Positions 44,318-56,020 of a stretch of DNA of 64,000 bases are shown here, piece after piece. How positions within the stretch are numbered: position 1 is the first letter of the stretch; each line of letters starts with the position of its first letter. This stretch comes from Sarcomyxa edulis (taxonomy: Eukaryota; Basidiomycota; Agaricomycetes; Agaricales; Mycenaceae): assembly GCA_009761415.1 (NCBI GenBank), contig QUOL01000001.1:1240001-1304000 (forward strand), read 5' to 3'. The translations under genes were made by a program, and so were the position numbers. The notes beneath the pieces are model-generated. The model saw only the letters and a program-made list of their open reading frames with translations, made no database searches and was not told the origin of the DNA.

Positions 44318-46217
44318 ATGAGTCGCACTCACACTAAACTGCCCGTTGGGCCTAACCCCGGCTGGGAACTCGATGAAACAGATGAAGATGGCATGGATGT
44401 TGATGTCAAGTCCGTGTCTGAAAGGTGTGTTCTTTTCGCGTCCTTTTTGGCTCGATATTCATTGTTCTTTAGTTGTGTAATCCTGCAATCTCTCAGACAA
44501 TGTGCGTTTCCTACTTTTCTCCAGGAATATGTACTAAAACATTGCGTAGCTCGTGAAAGATGGCTCTCTATGTTTCCCAAATTCTCTAGCAAATCTCGGG
44601 GTGGCAAACACCCCGGCCCTACCCCACCGCCTCATACTATCCAGACCCGTGGAAGATGTGATCTTCATATCGGTCCCCACACCTTCACCAATACTGTTCT
44701 ATACGAAGTTCATTACTTGCCAGTCCAGCAACCTCCTCCTCCGAGTGGCCAATCAATGTCTAATTCGATGCCCAGCACCAGCTCCTGGCAAGCGACTACT
44801 GCGTATGGTGGCTCTTATGTTCCGTTCGGTCAGAAACCGTTTGGAGGGACACTTCCTACCCCCTTGAATGTATTCCCACCTCCTCCACCTTTGCCTTCCT
44901 TGGCATCGCCAACAACCATAACGCCCACTCTGATTAATCAAGTGAACTCCGCTGCTTCGTCGAATCCCATCCTAGCCAACCTCCTACAACTGGCTGCTGC
45001 AAGTAGAGCAACTCCTGACCAGCTGAAGACTCTTGGTTTGCTTATCCAATCCTTAGCATTATCAGAGAGCCACAACATGATGATCCCTGCCACCACCTCT
45101 GCCGGTCCTGGCCCATATGCTCAGACTACCTACGTGCAGCCAGTAAAGGAGTTTGATATCGTGATTGAATTTGCCGAGAGACCTACCGAACGATGGATCT
45201 TTCCTCGTGGTCCAGCTTTGTGCGAGCGCCTCTTGGATAGTCGAAGTAAAGATGCGGCCTACGACGCCATCGTTACTACATGTGTCCCGTTTCCTGGTAC
45301 TCCGCACTTGCCTGCAGGACCTACTATAGCATCTGCAGACCCGGAAAAGGTAGGACCTGGTGAAAAGCCTGCCCCACAGATTGCCACATTCCGTCTCGAA
45401 AAGGCGCCTATTGCTGTTTGGGACACGATATCACGTTGGGTTGGTGGTGAAGAGAAAATGAACCTCAATCGCCCGATCATTGACCAAGCGGTGTGTTCTC
45501 TCTTCACGAAAGTCGTCATTCTTCACTCAATCACGTTGCTATCGCAGAAAAAATCTGGTCGTGTCTATCTAGGCTATCAGCTACCAGAAGGTTCTCTCCT
45601 ATCTCAATTACAAAATGTGACACATTCTTTGCTATCGTCTTTGTTGTATACTGATACATCCTACCTTAGGCCACTGCTCTATCATACACCATGAAATCTC
45701 TGAAACCGGGACCAGCAATCGTTCCTCGGCCGAAGAGGAAACCCGCACCACGAAAACCAGTCGCAGGAGGATCAGAGTCACGAATGGCGCCTATCGGTAA
45801 TCCTGAAGCTTCGGCAGCTGAAGACGCTACCCCTCCAGCGAAACGAAGACGTATATCTCAAGCAAAAGCTATACCTATAGCTGAAATCTCCTGTCAGTCC
45901 TGCGGTCAAACAGACGTACCCCTCATATTGGGTGGACGTGAGTCACCTTATATTTCCGGTAACGCACGTCTGGATTACTAATGCTCTTCAATCACCCAGG
46001 ATTTTGTCGGCCTTGCGTGGATTCTGGTAAGACTACGATTACCGTCCTCAAGCATAAATTGCCTGCCACGACGCAAACCACAGAGCCTCCTCCAACTCCG
46101 CCGAACTTGCAACAAATCTCTACGCCACCGCAGACAGTCAAGTCACCATTAGGTATGGACACAGGGACTCTCCCGATGGCCGATACACCTGCCACTGCGA
46201 CTCCCGCCATGCAGTGA
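44318..46217 (+). CDS. SWC3-like protein (putative SWR1 chromatin-remodelling subunit)
   Basis: Five exons: 44318-44424, 44497-45490, 45548-45616, 45670-45937 and 46000-46217 (551 aa). After MSRTHTKLPVGPNPGWELDE comes a conserved-looking segment (EYVLKHCVARERWLSMFPKF). A Pro-rich linker leads to a structured block: EFDIVIEFAERPTERWIFPR, ATFRLEKAPIAVWDTISRWV, GRVYLGYQLPEGSLLSQLQN. The C-terminal part carries two CxxC pairs, ISCQSCGQ and GRFCRPC, a zinc-ribbon/GATA-like arrangement restored by the last splice. The block order resembles fungal Swc3-type proteins of the SWR1 (H2A.Z deposition) complex. I am only moderately sure of that name. Confidence 0.68.
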
Positions 46218-46338
46218 CTTCCGTAGATAACGATTATAATTGTGCTACATTATTCTGGGTATGTTTGTAGGTATCCATAATCCAGCGTCCCCAAGTAAGA
46301 TAATAACTAATAACATTCGAAAACATAAGCAATGAGGA

Positions 46339-49300
46339 CTAACTGAAAATCTTGATCGACCATCCGAGCCACCAAAACAATACTCCAAATTGGGCCAGGA
46401 CGATACAACACTCCAAGACGACTGCGCCCCACTGGATGACGATCCCGATCCAGAAGAATGGCAGGGCTACCCACCGGAGGGCTGGATTGGTGATCCAAAG
46501 CAGCCTGTAATGAGTGGACGATGAAAGCGCGGTGCGACCTTGTAACGCAGTCACTGCTCCTGTCAGGATGAAGAAAAGCATGAGCGCCATCCAGTGTCGT
46601 AACGATCGTTTAGGAAGCCTCGTGATAGGATATCGTTTCGCTTCTCCGGTAAACTCGTTTCGATACAAAGGGATGATGAGAAAGTCCTGGACGTCTTCAC
46701 CGATAGTCTTGCCGTATGTCCTCCAGAAGGGAGTGACCGAGTCTAGGAAGAACGTCAAGGCATCCATACCGAATTCCCAGAACTGTTGATATTGATCCTT
46801 GTAGCTCTCCTCTAACGCGACGATATGGGAGAGCTAGAATTTTGCTTTGAATTAGCGTACATGAGGTGAGAACAGGACGACAACGTACTTCTGGATATAC
46901 GACAGAGGTGTGCGAAAGTGTGTCGTTGTAGTCAGCCTTTACAGTTGCGTGTATGTCTTTTGTCTCAGTGAGAACTTCGGCCACTTCCTTAGCTCTTTCC
47001 ACGATCTCCTGTCGCTGCGCCTCCAGCGTGTCCAAGGATTTGAGTAATGAAGAGATGGGACCTTCTAGAACGCTTCCTGGGGCAGATAGTATGCCACCGT
47101 TAGCAAACTGAGATAAAAATGTTTGAAATGTTTCTCGCTGGCGAGTCAAGCGGTTATGAATATCGTCAACCGCCTCCCAACCTCGAAATTTCCGAGTCGA
47201 GCCTGTAACAGCGGCGGGATCGTGTCCAAATGCTTCTAAAAGCTCCGGTGGTAAACTCGTGTGTTGGATCCCAAGAGATTTCATGACACTAGACTGGATC
47301 ATTTCATACTCCTTTACTCCAGCAGCAACGCGGTTGAGCAATTGACGGATCCTATGATTCTGAGCGGTAGTCTCGTCGAGCAACCTGTAATGCAAGGTAG
47401 AGGTTGTGTGAGCGGAAATACGCCAGCAAAGATAAGATGACTGACTGAGCTTTGAGGTCATACTCATGTTGCAGCTTCTCCTCTTCGGCATCTCGCTCTT
47501 CCTGGCTGCGTCGAATGCCTCTGAAGATTGGATCAGAGGAGGGCAAGGATATTCGCACTCTATGCCGGTCGAGAGCACGAGGAGTGTTTGGTATAGAAAG
47601 TGAGTTGGTAGGGGATTTCTCCAACGACGAGCGTCCCATCCGCTCGGAAGGATTGACTTCCACACTTCCTGCATCGCCATTGCTCGATCCATCCACATCG
47701 TCGTTAAGCGAAGGAGCTCTGGAGAGTATTATCTTGATACCAGGGGCGGTCTCTACCTCTGGTGCATCCTCGCGAGTCAGACCCTTGTCCAAAGCTCGAG
47801 GCCCAGCATTAGTCTTTGCTGATCGGGTCATACCATCATCTGAGGCCTCGGATATTGAATTTCGCATTGAGGAACTGTCATCGCTGTCATTTGGCCGCCT
47901 GAGAACGCGGTGAGCATAATCTCGGATACGCAAACGACTGCTAGACGGGGATGGAATTCCGCCAGCTGTTGCATTTCGAGAGGAGCCGCTGAGAATACTA
48001 TAAACTGAATCAGCACTCTTCCGAGAATCTGCATCCACCGAATCGACAAGCGGTTCAAAGGAGATATGAGCTTCCAAAGACCGCTTGCGAGAAAGCGAGG
48101 GGCCTAGGGAGAAACTGGAAGTGCGGGAAGGTGTAGCTAGAGAAAGGGTATTTGACGTTGCAGAAGTGGACGCGACAGGTGACTGATTCGTTGAGGGACG
48201 ATCCTCTGGAATTGTTTCCATGCGTTTGAGCGCAGCTTGAGAGTGGAAATATTCTTCCATCAGGAGAGCAGAGAGGTGCCAAGGTGAACGACCTGTAGAC
48301 TTCGTTCTTCGTTTATCCAAATGCTTGAGCCACGTGAAAGGCTCTTCCTTTTCTAGATTCGTTTTCATGTGTGGTCTGAGACCATCAAACCAACGAACTA
48401 CCTTTGCCATGTTGAGTTGTTCGGCTCCAGATGCTTGCTTAGAGGAAAGAAGCTTATAACGTCTCTCTAATTGACTACGCGTCATTGCTGCTTTGCGTAA
48501 TGTATGAGGAGTAGCGGAAGTCTTGATGCGATTTATTTTCTCTATTGCGAATGAGTTGATATTTGGAAGGCGATGAAATTCGTGAACGTACCGGCATGCA
48601 ACGTTTCCATTTTCTCCATATTAGCGCTGCTTATCGAGGGCATTTTCTCCTTGCCTTTCCGTTTAGGTATAGACAGACTCCAACGCTTGTCAGACCGTTC
48701 TTCGTCCGATGCTAGACCGGTCCAATCTAGAGTAGCTCCATTGTCGGATGAGCATGGGACTGGGTGAAGGGTCGTCGTAGGAAGACCAGTGGAGGGACTG
48801 AAGTCAATTTCTGATCCAATGCTAGTCCTTGTCGGAGAGGTAGCCATTGTTGCAGCAGTCGTGGGTGTTGAGATGGGTACTCGCGGTGGAGAGGAAGTAC
48901 CAGATAACGAAGAAAATGACGCAACATCTGACTTGGATTGACTTCCCTTGCGTTTAAGAGTCGACTGCCCAGCCTTCATCCGTGCTTCCCGGCGAGCTTT
49001 GGATGCGAGCGCCCGTTGAACATCTTGCAAAATTCGAGGATCTAAAGAGCGACTTCGATGAACAAGAGTTATCCGAGATGACCGAATGAGTATGACTTGC
49101 CCTCATGTGCTGCCCATGGAGCTATATCAGTGGGAAACACATCATTATGGGGTTTGTTAACTCACATAAGTCGTACTCGTCAGAAAAGGCACCAGGCCCA
49201 AAATCTTCAGCGCTTGTGGACCCTGGATCGTCCTGTCCGAAATTGAAGCCTGCTGTTCCTCCCAGACTGACGGCAGGAGCCCTCTTCACCCGACGATGGG

Positions 49301-49559
49301 ATGGGATATGGCCGGAGTCAACTGAACGGACCCGACGTCGAATTTGTTGGCGATCCGAGTGAATGGAGTAACGCAAAGACGAAGAACCCCCGACTCGGGA
49401 CGGTAAAGAGGCCAACGGTGTAGGTCTATGGGGCTTCTCCGATGAACCGGGGCTTGCGTCGGGGAAGTGTATACGAGGCTGCCGTGGACTATTACTGGAT
49501 AGGTTGTTGGATTCACTCGGCCCAGTTCCACTCTGCGAGGTAGGGTCGGTTTCGTCCAT
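46339..49559 (-). CDS. Uncharacterised C-terminal membrane protein with coiled coil, 983 aa
   Basis: Six exons 5'->3': 49559-49166, 49121-49101, 49041-48592, 48541-47446, 47384-46889 and 46833-46339. The first 600 residues are Ser/Pro/Arg-rich and probably disordered. A short conserved-looking piece, DLSPWAAHEDPRILQDVQRA, is built from a 21-bp exon flanked by a GC-AG intron. A helical, coiled-coil-like region follows (LLDETTAQNHRIRQLL ... KEVAEVLTETKDIHATVKAD). Then come FWEFGMDALTFFLDSVTPFW and two strongly hydrophobic segments near the end (WMALMLFFILTGAVTAL; WVALPFFWIGIVIQW with GAVVLECCIVLAQFGVLFWW). It is probably a tail-anchored or hairpin membrane protein facing the cytosol. I do not recognise the family. 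Confidence 0.75.
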
Positions 49560-50647
49560 AAACTAGAGCGCAGCTGAGACGGCCGGGCCTCTGAAGTATG
49601 AAAGGTGAATGGTTCCCTCAGATGAATGGGAAACGATAGAAGTCTTCTCCGGCCAGCGAGTACTAGATGAGTGGCTCCGACCTGCTGGCCGTTCGAAGGA
49701 GATGCCAACTTGCACAACACCGACGTCAACAGAATGGGCCCATACTTAGTCGAACCACGTGTACTCAAGCATGCATGGACGCGACGAAAGACTTTGAGAA
49801 CGAAATTCTATCTAAACGACAATAGACTCTACACGAGGTTATCGAGCCTGTCGACAGCTATCCTATATCTCAGTTATAATCCAAGTCATAACTGTTGTGT
49901 TAAGGGAGTTGAATTATCGTGAGTGAGGACCTCAAACACGCAAGGATGGTACGCATTGCTAGTGGCCGGGCAGCGCCCCATTTCCTGTAGCCTGCCGGGC
50001 CCTTTCACGTCTCTAGATCGTGAAGACGTGTCAAAAGACTAAAGAGATAGTCTGAGCGACTTACGATCATTCGATGGCGCTCGTCAATTTTGGAGGTGGG
50101 AGAATCGTAGCGTTGACTGTGGTGAGGCGGTTCGTTCGGTAGATGCAGGAGGAGGAATTTCATACCAAGAGTCAAATTGCACAAGTGGTCATATTGAGGT
50201 CCAAGGAAAGCCATTGATGTGCACATGAAGGCAGGTAGGGAGGGCTTTACGAGATGTATCAGCGAAATCTGACAGACCTCGCAACTTGTTATTTCGAAGC
50301 CTACATCAATGCCACCTGTGACGATGAAAGTCAAGGGACCAGATGGAGGATAAACGCACAACTCGCGATGAGCCGTGCATTGAGAGTTGCGAGAGTTCGA
50401 TATCGAAGACTTGTTCAAACTGCGCTAGAACGATATCCCAAAGATGCCAATTGACACTCTAAGGAAGCACTTTTGTCTCACAAGAAGGCAAATCAAAACC
50501 ACTGCACTTCGGATTCGATCCAGTCTGGACTCTGTATCAAAGACCAATAGAGCCTGACACAATGAGGATTTTACAGATTGATATGAAATGGAAATACGCT
50601 TCCATACCATTCGATTGCAGTCCACTATTATGCGACCAAGATTGAGG
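49560..50647. other. Gene-poor stretch upstream of the membrane-protein gene
   Basis: About 1.1 kb. Frames of up to 138 codons (50005-50418 minus) and 67 codons (50254-50454 plus) overlap each other antisense and have no family signature. Nothing else recognised. Confidence 0.45.
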
Positions 50648-51707
50648 TCAACGAGGTAGTCGTTTACCGACATGACGTCTCTTGTTCACTACGAAGCGAA
50701 GCAACATGAACGCTGTCAAGGCGGATAGAGAATACCTGTCGACAGGTGGTCAATGTAGGACATCTTAGCTAGATCACAATAACGTACCAGGTAATCACGT
50801 AGGATAAATGCGCATTTCTCAGATCTACGGTCGGAGCTCGTCCAATGGGTATACCTTTTTCTAGCATTGTGTTAGCTTCTCCTGCATGTCCCTCTACAGA
50901 AATGGTCGTCTAGTCCGCGTCGGCAAAGTTTGAACATGATGAAGCTTACCGAAAATCTGCTCGACAAAAACTGGCTGCACATTCGCGCTTTCTCCTCCAG
51001 CATGTTCTGCTAGGGCATCAACGTCGGTCCAGTACCATACACCTTCCTCAGGATGGTTGTCGGGCGTAAAGCTATTACGTGCCTGAGACATTCTAAGCAT
51101 ACCCAAAACTTCAACTTCTCCTTCGTCCTTCTGATAGACACCACTTTTGACGACGTCCTGAGTGATGAACCCTCTATCGACAAGGATAGTCGATCCGTCG
51201 TCGCGAACCAACGGGGTGATCACATGGGCACCATGTACTCGGTCGCGTACTCGAGGTATCAAGAATATCGCGTGTTCGTGGTCCCATCTTCCCTTGATTC
51301 GGACCTTCCGAAAAACGAAATCTGGGAGCACTGAAAGACTTTTGACGCGTGTCGAGCTCAGAGAGACATGCGAGAGGAATGGGAGCAACATACTTTATCC
51401 GTTTCGGCAACGTCAATGGTTCAAGTTCGAGTTTTTCCTCTAGTTCATCGATGAGGTTGATCTTCCATTTGAGTCTTTGGAGTTGCCAGGTGCCCAAGCC
51501 AAATGTGAGGAAAGGTATAAAACCGACAAGCAGCATGATTGGATCAAACCATGGGTGTCGACTGGGTTTGTAGACTGTCGGTACCTCAGCTTTTTCTGTG
51601 TGGATGCATCGTAAAGGCTGGTATGGACGAGGAACGCGACAAGATCTGGCGAGAGAAATCCTTGGTCTTATGCCCGGCAGTCGAGTCCATCGAAGGAAGG
51701 AAGACAT
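50648..51707 (-). CDS. SHY1: SURF1/SHY1 cytochrome c oxidase assembly factor
   Basis: Four exons: 51707-51394, 51338-50950, 50893-50788 and 50735-50648 (298 aa). The N-terminus is Arg/Ser-rich with few acids (mitochondrial presequence). The first membrane span (LLVGFIPFLTFGLGTWQLQR) contains the conserved FxLGxWQLxR block. The intermembrane-space domain includes VRIKGRWDHEHAIFLIPRVR, HVITPLVRDDGSTILVDRGF and WYWTDVDALAEHAG. KGIPIGRAPTVDLRNAHLSY then leads into the second span WYSLSALTAFMLLRFVV. SURF1/Shy1 delivers heme a to Cox1 in the inner membrane. Exon 2 uses a weak CAAAAG acceptor because TTTCAG would break the frame. Confidence 0.93.
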
Positions 51708-51882
51708 TTCAAGGAGTGGGTCGGAGTCCGAAATAGCACGACCTACCGAAATTGAAATCACGCAGCACCGTGAACTGGCAATCCGTCTCACCGTCTAATA
51801 TCCACCTAGGTCGCACTCGTTCATCGTGAGAGATGTAAGTACTTGCGTATTGAGATACCCAGATACTGAACTCTATCCTAGA
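51708..51882. promoter_or_regulatory. Bidirectional promoter, SHY1 / SLA2
   Basis: 175 bp between divergent start codons. No element identified beyond a short AGATACCCAGATACT direct repeat about 30 bp before the SLA2 ATG. Confidence 0.45.
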
Positions 51883-54800
51883 ATGAGCAGGCGAGGCCAG
51901 AATGCATTCGACATCGACGGCGATGATGTCCACTTTCCAACTCGGCCGGTCGACAAGGAGAAGGCTGAGCACGAGCTCGTCATAAATATCAAAAAGGCGA
52001 CCAGTCCAGAGGAGACCGCACCAAAACAGAAGCATGTACGAAGTGCGTACCATCATCTCCTGCGTATCTTGTTCCAGCAATTGATTATATCCAGAATGCA
52101 TCGTGTTCACGTGGGATTACCACTCTTCGATCTCATTCTGGAGTGGACTTCGCGTCCAACCCATTCTGGCAGACGAGGTCCAAACCTTCAAAGCACTTAT
52201 CACTGTCCATAAAGTATTGCAAGAGGGTCACCCAGTTGTAAGGATGATAGACGTGGCTATTTCGTGACGGTGCTGACATGTGCAATATAGACACTCAAGG
52301 AAGCACAGAGTCAGACTGCTTGGCTTGAGACATGCGCGCGAACGGTTGGAATGGATGGTCAACGAGGTGTGTATCTCATGCATTATTATCCTGTTACCAT
52401 GTAAACTAATACAGTCCTCAAGGATATGGACCCTTGATCAAGACCTATGTTCAATTCCTCCTGGCCAAACTTCGATTCCATCGACTACGACCGGAGTTCA
52501 ACGGCTTGTTTGAATACGAGGAGTACGTGACTTTGAAAGGAATCGATGATCCGAATGAAGGGTGTGTACAGATCTTGAATACGCGCTAGAGTCGATCCTC
52601 ATTCCGTTTTCAAGTTATGAGACGATATCCGACCTTATGGGATTACAGGACCAAATTGAATCCTTCCAGAAGATGGTGTTCTCGCATTTCAGGAACTCTG
52701 CAAACAACGAATGTCGAATCTCTGCACTAGTTCCTCTCGTCAAAGAAAGCTGGGGTATTTACAGATTCATCACCAGTATGCTGCGAGCGATGCACCGAAG
52801 TAAGGTTGTCCGAATAAATTGTAACAGAATTCTGGCTAATGACTCGGCCTGCAGGAACGGACGATATTGACGCGTTGGAGCCTTTGCGATCTCGCTACAC
52901 TTCCCAGCACTACAGTCTTCGCAAATTCTACTACGAGTGCTCCAACTTGAAGTATTTGACTGGCCTCATCAATGTTCCTAAACTAGGACAGGTAAGGACA
53001 TATCGTTCCTATCCTATACTGCAGCATATGTTGAGACTTTTCGCAGGAACCACCCAATCTAATGGATACTGGAGATGCTCCAGACCTGCCCGCACGTCCC
53101 AGGACTGCTATGAAATCCCCGTCACCACCTCCAGCAGCTCCTTCCCCCGATGCTGCGCAAGTCAATGAACAAGCTCGTATGCTCAAACAATATGAAGAAC
53201 AGCAAGCTGCTTTACAAGCTGCACGAGACGCGGAAGAGCGTCGTCGCCTAGAAATGGAACAGCAGCAGCAACGTGAATTCGAACAGAGGCAGCTACAACA
53301 GGCTGAGAACGAGCGATTGGCCCAGGAGCAATTGATGCAGCAGCAAATGATGTATAACAACCAGGCTGCTCAACAAGCAAACGAACTGGAGCGCGAGCTG
53401 CTTGCCATGAGAGGTCAGTACGAGCGTGACCAGCTGTTGTTGGAGCAGTATGATCGTGTACGTCGTCCCTGTCTATCTCACCGCTAATACCTCTGACAAC
53501 TGTATCACAGCGGGTCAAAGCGTTAGAAGGGGAGCTGAGCGGCATCACTACCCATATCAACTCTCAGATGGCATCCAAGGACGACTTGATTAAACAACTG
53601 CAAGATCAAGTAACCCTTTGGCGTAACAAATACGAGGCTCTTGCCAAGCTGTACACTCAGCTCCGCACAGAGCATCTTGACATGTTATCCAAGTTCAAAC
53701 AAATGCAACTCAAGGCGAATTCTGCGCAGGAGGCCGTGGATCGGATGGAGAGAATGGAGCGCGATCTCAAGGCAAAGAATCTGGAGTTGGCCGACATGCT
53801 ACGCGAGCGCGACAGGGCTAGATTCGATATTGACCGCCAGAAATCGTCGCACAAAGAAGAAATGGATCGTGTTCGACGCGAACTCAAATTCGCGAATGAA
53901 CGCGCGGAGGACGCAAGTCGATCCAAGAGCTCCGAAGTCTCTACTGTTCTAGCCAAATACAACAGGCAAATAGCTGAGTTGGAGGACTCGCTACGTGTAT
54001 GGTTATTCTCCTCGATATGAAGTCCGAAAGATGTTCTGACCAATCATTTTTCTTCAGGCGAAGCAAATCCAGATCGATGACTTGCTCAGGAAGTTGGATA
54101 ATGCCGGTGGCGATCTTGAGCGTCTACGAGAAGAGAAAGATCAAGAGATCATGATCTTACAAGAGGGTATGGATAGCACTATCCAACAATTATCCGAAGT
54201 CCAACAGGTAAGTCCTTGTTACAATCTCAATGCTTACCACTGTTAACAAGATATCCAGAACCAAGGCATCGTGGACGAGACTACAAACGCTCAAATTGAC
54301 ACCTTGATCCTCGACAACCGCAAGAAGCTGAACCAAATTATTGGTTCGTACATCCAAATCTTATTGCTCTCGGCTTCCCATTTTACATGAATTGTCCCAG
54401 ATTCTATCTTGCAAGCATGTGTCCAGAAGGTCGATGACGCCATCTACGAGCTCGAATCCCCCACGCAAGCGGGGAACCTTAATTCGACGCCCGAATATAC
54501 TCTTTCTATGATTGAGAAGGCTGTCAACAACGCAACAGAGTTTGCTACCGTTTACAACCTCTATCTCGGTGGAGAGATCGGCGGTGACCATGTAGAGGTC
54601 ATCAAAGGTGCTAACGAGTTCGCGCAGTCGCTGTCGGACGTCTTGATAAACACCAAAGGCATTACCCGTCTAGCCAGTGACGACGATGCCTCCGACAAGA
54701 TTATCAACGTTGCCAAAGCCGCTGGTGATGTTGGCCTGCGGCTATTCCTGAACCTCCAGTCGTATAAACTGGACCTCTTGCAGCCAAGCCAGAGAAAGGA

Positions 54801-55638
54801 CGTGGCGATGCGCAACAATAGCGAGGTTCGTGGCGCGTTGTCAAAATTGTCTGAGGTAGTAGACGGGCTCGTCCCCAAAGGAGCCAAGTCTGGCTCGTTA
54901 TCCAAGGCAAATGGCGACATTGGCGACATTGTCGAGCAAGAGATGATGGGTGCTGCAAGGGCTATCGAACTTGCCACGCAGCGTCTCCAGGAACTCATAG
55001 CTCGTCCTCACGATTCTACTCGGTTCAGCGCCGTCGATATTCAGGTCCACGACTCTATCCTGGCTGCCGCTCTTGCCATCACCACTGCGATCGGTCGTCT
55101 GATCAAAGCAGCTACAGACTCTCAACAGGAAATCGTTGCTCAAGGCAAGGGTTCCAGTTCGACGCAGCAGTTCTACAAGCGGAACAACCGATGGACCGAG
55201 GGACTTATCTCCGCCGCAAAGACAGTCGCCTTCGCCACCAACCTCCTCATCGAGAGCGCCGACGGTGTCCTATCTGGGACTCATTCTTTGGAGCAATTGA
55301 TCGTTGCATCCAACGAGGTGGCTGCTGCCACGGCGCAACTTGTTGCTGCCTCCCGCGTGAAGGCGAACTTGATGTCCAAGACTCAAGAACGTCTAGAGCT
55401 CGCAGCCAAGGCTGTAACGGAGGCTTGCAAGGCACTTGTGAGACAAGTGAAAGCTGTGTCTGCGAAACAGTCAGAGGAAGAGGATGCTGACTACAAGAAC
55501 ATGGCCGTGTTGGAATTCAAGAGGCGGGAGATGGAGCAACAGGTAGAGATTTTGAAACTCGAGAAAGACCTTGGTGCAGCCCGCCACCGTCTAGGAGCCA
55601 TGAGAAGGGCAGGATACCACACAGACGAAACGGATTGA
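51883..55638 (+). CDS. SLA2: SLA2/END4 endocytic adaptor (HIP1R family)
   Basis: Eleven exons: 51883-52042, 52095-52237, 52291-52366, 52423-52561, 52615-52799, 52855-52991, 53047-53457, 53511-53996, 54058-54207, 54259-54343 and 54401-55638 (1069 aa). The ANTH domain occupies about residues 30-280 (CIVFTWDYHSSISFWSGLRV, VHKVLQEGHPVTLKEAQ) and binds PtdIns(4,5)P2. A Pro-rich linker (KSPSPPPAAPSP) leads to a Gln/Glu-rich coiled coil (about 325-650), where clathrin light chain and Sla1/End3 partners bind. The THATCH/I-LWEQ actin-binding domain fills about residues 830-1040 (FYKRNNRWTEGLISAAKTVA, NEVAAATAQLVAASRVKA). It couples clathrin pits to actin and is a basidiomycete hyphal-growth gene. Confidence 0.95.
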
Positions 55639-56020
55639 TCAATAATCTCTACTTACACCGGACCGACAACATTTACTGTATTTTTTCTATTATCTGGATA
55701 ATTGATTTCTCGTTCTCTAACTTGCTTCATCAACGAGCTTTAGAACTGATACGTGAGTGTGCACTCCAAGAATGAAGATGAATATCGATGAACGGTAAGT
55801 AAAATGCATATGGTGAAGTTTAATGTAATATCCGGGGGTGAATTGAAGTGAGAAAACACGGTAAGTGGAAATGAACGGATCAGGGGAGACTATTAACACA
55901 ATTACTGCGAGCAGAGGAGCCGAATAAGCAAGGCACGTACTAAGGTATATAAACCATAAAAAAACTTTAATGATAAAAACGAAGGTCAACGAAGAGAAAC
56001 TGAAGACAAAGAAACAAGAA
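55639..56020. other. Convergent intergenic region
   Basis: 382 bp, A+T-rich, between the stops of SLA2 and the minus-strand disordered protein. It contains only short hydrophobic shadow frames. Probably two 3' UTRs. Confidence 0.55.

Noticed and set aside
52983..54043. Long antisense frames over SLA2 (Cys/Ser-rich and Arg/Ser-rich)
   Set aside because: They mirror the Gln/Glu coiled-coil codons of SLA2, have no splice structure or motif, and are shadows.
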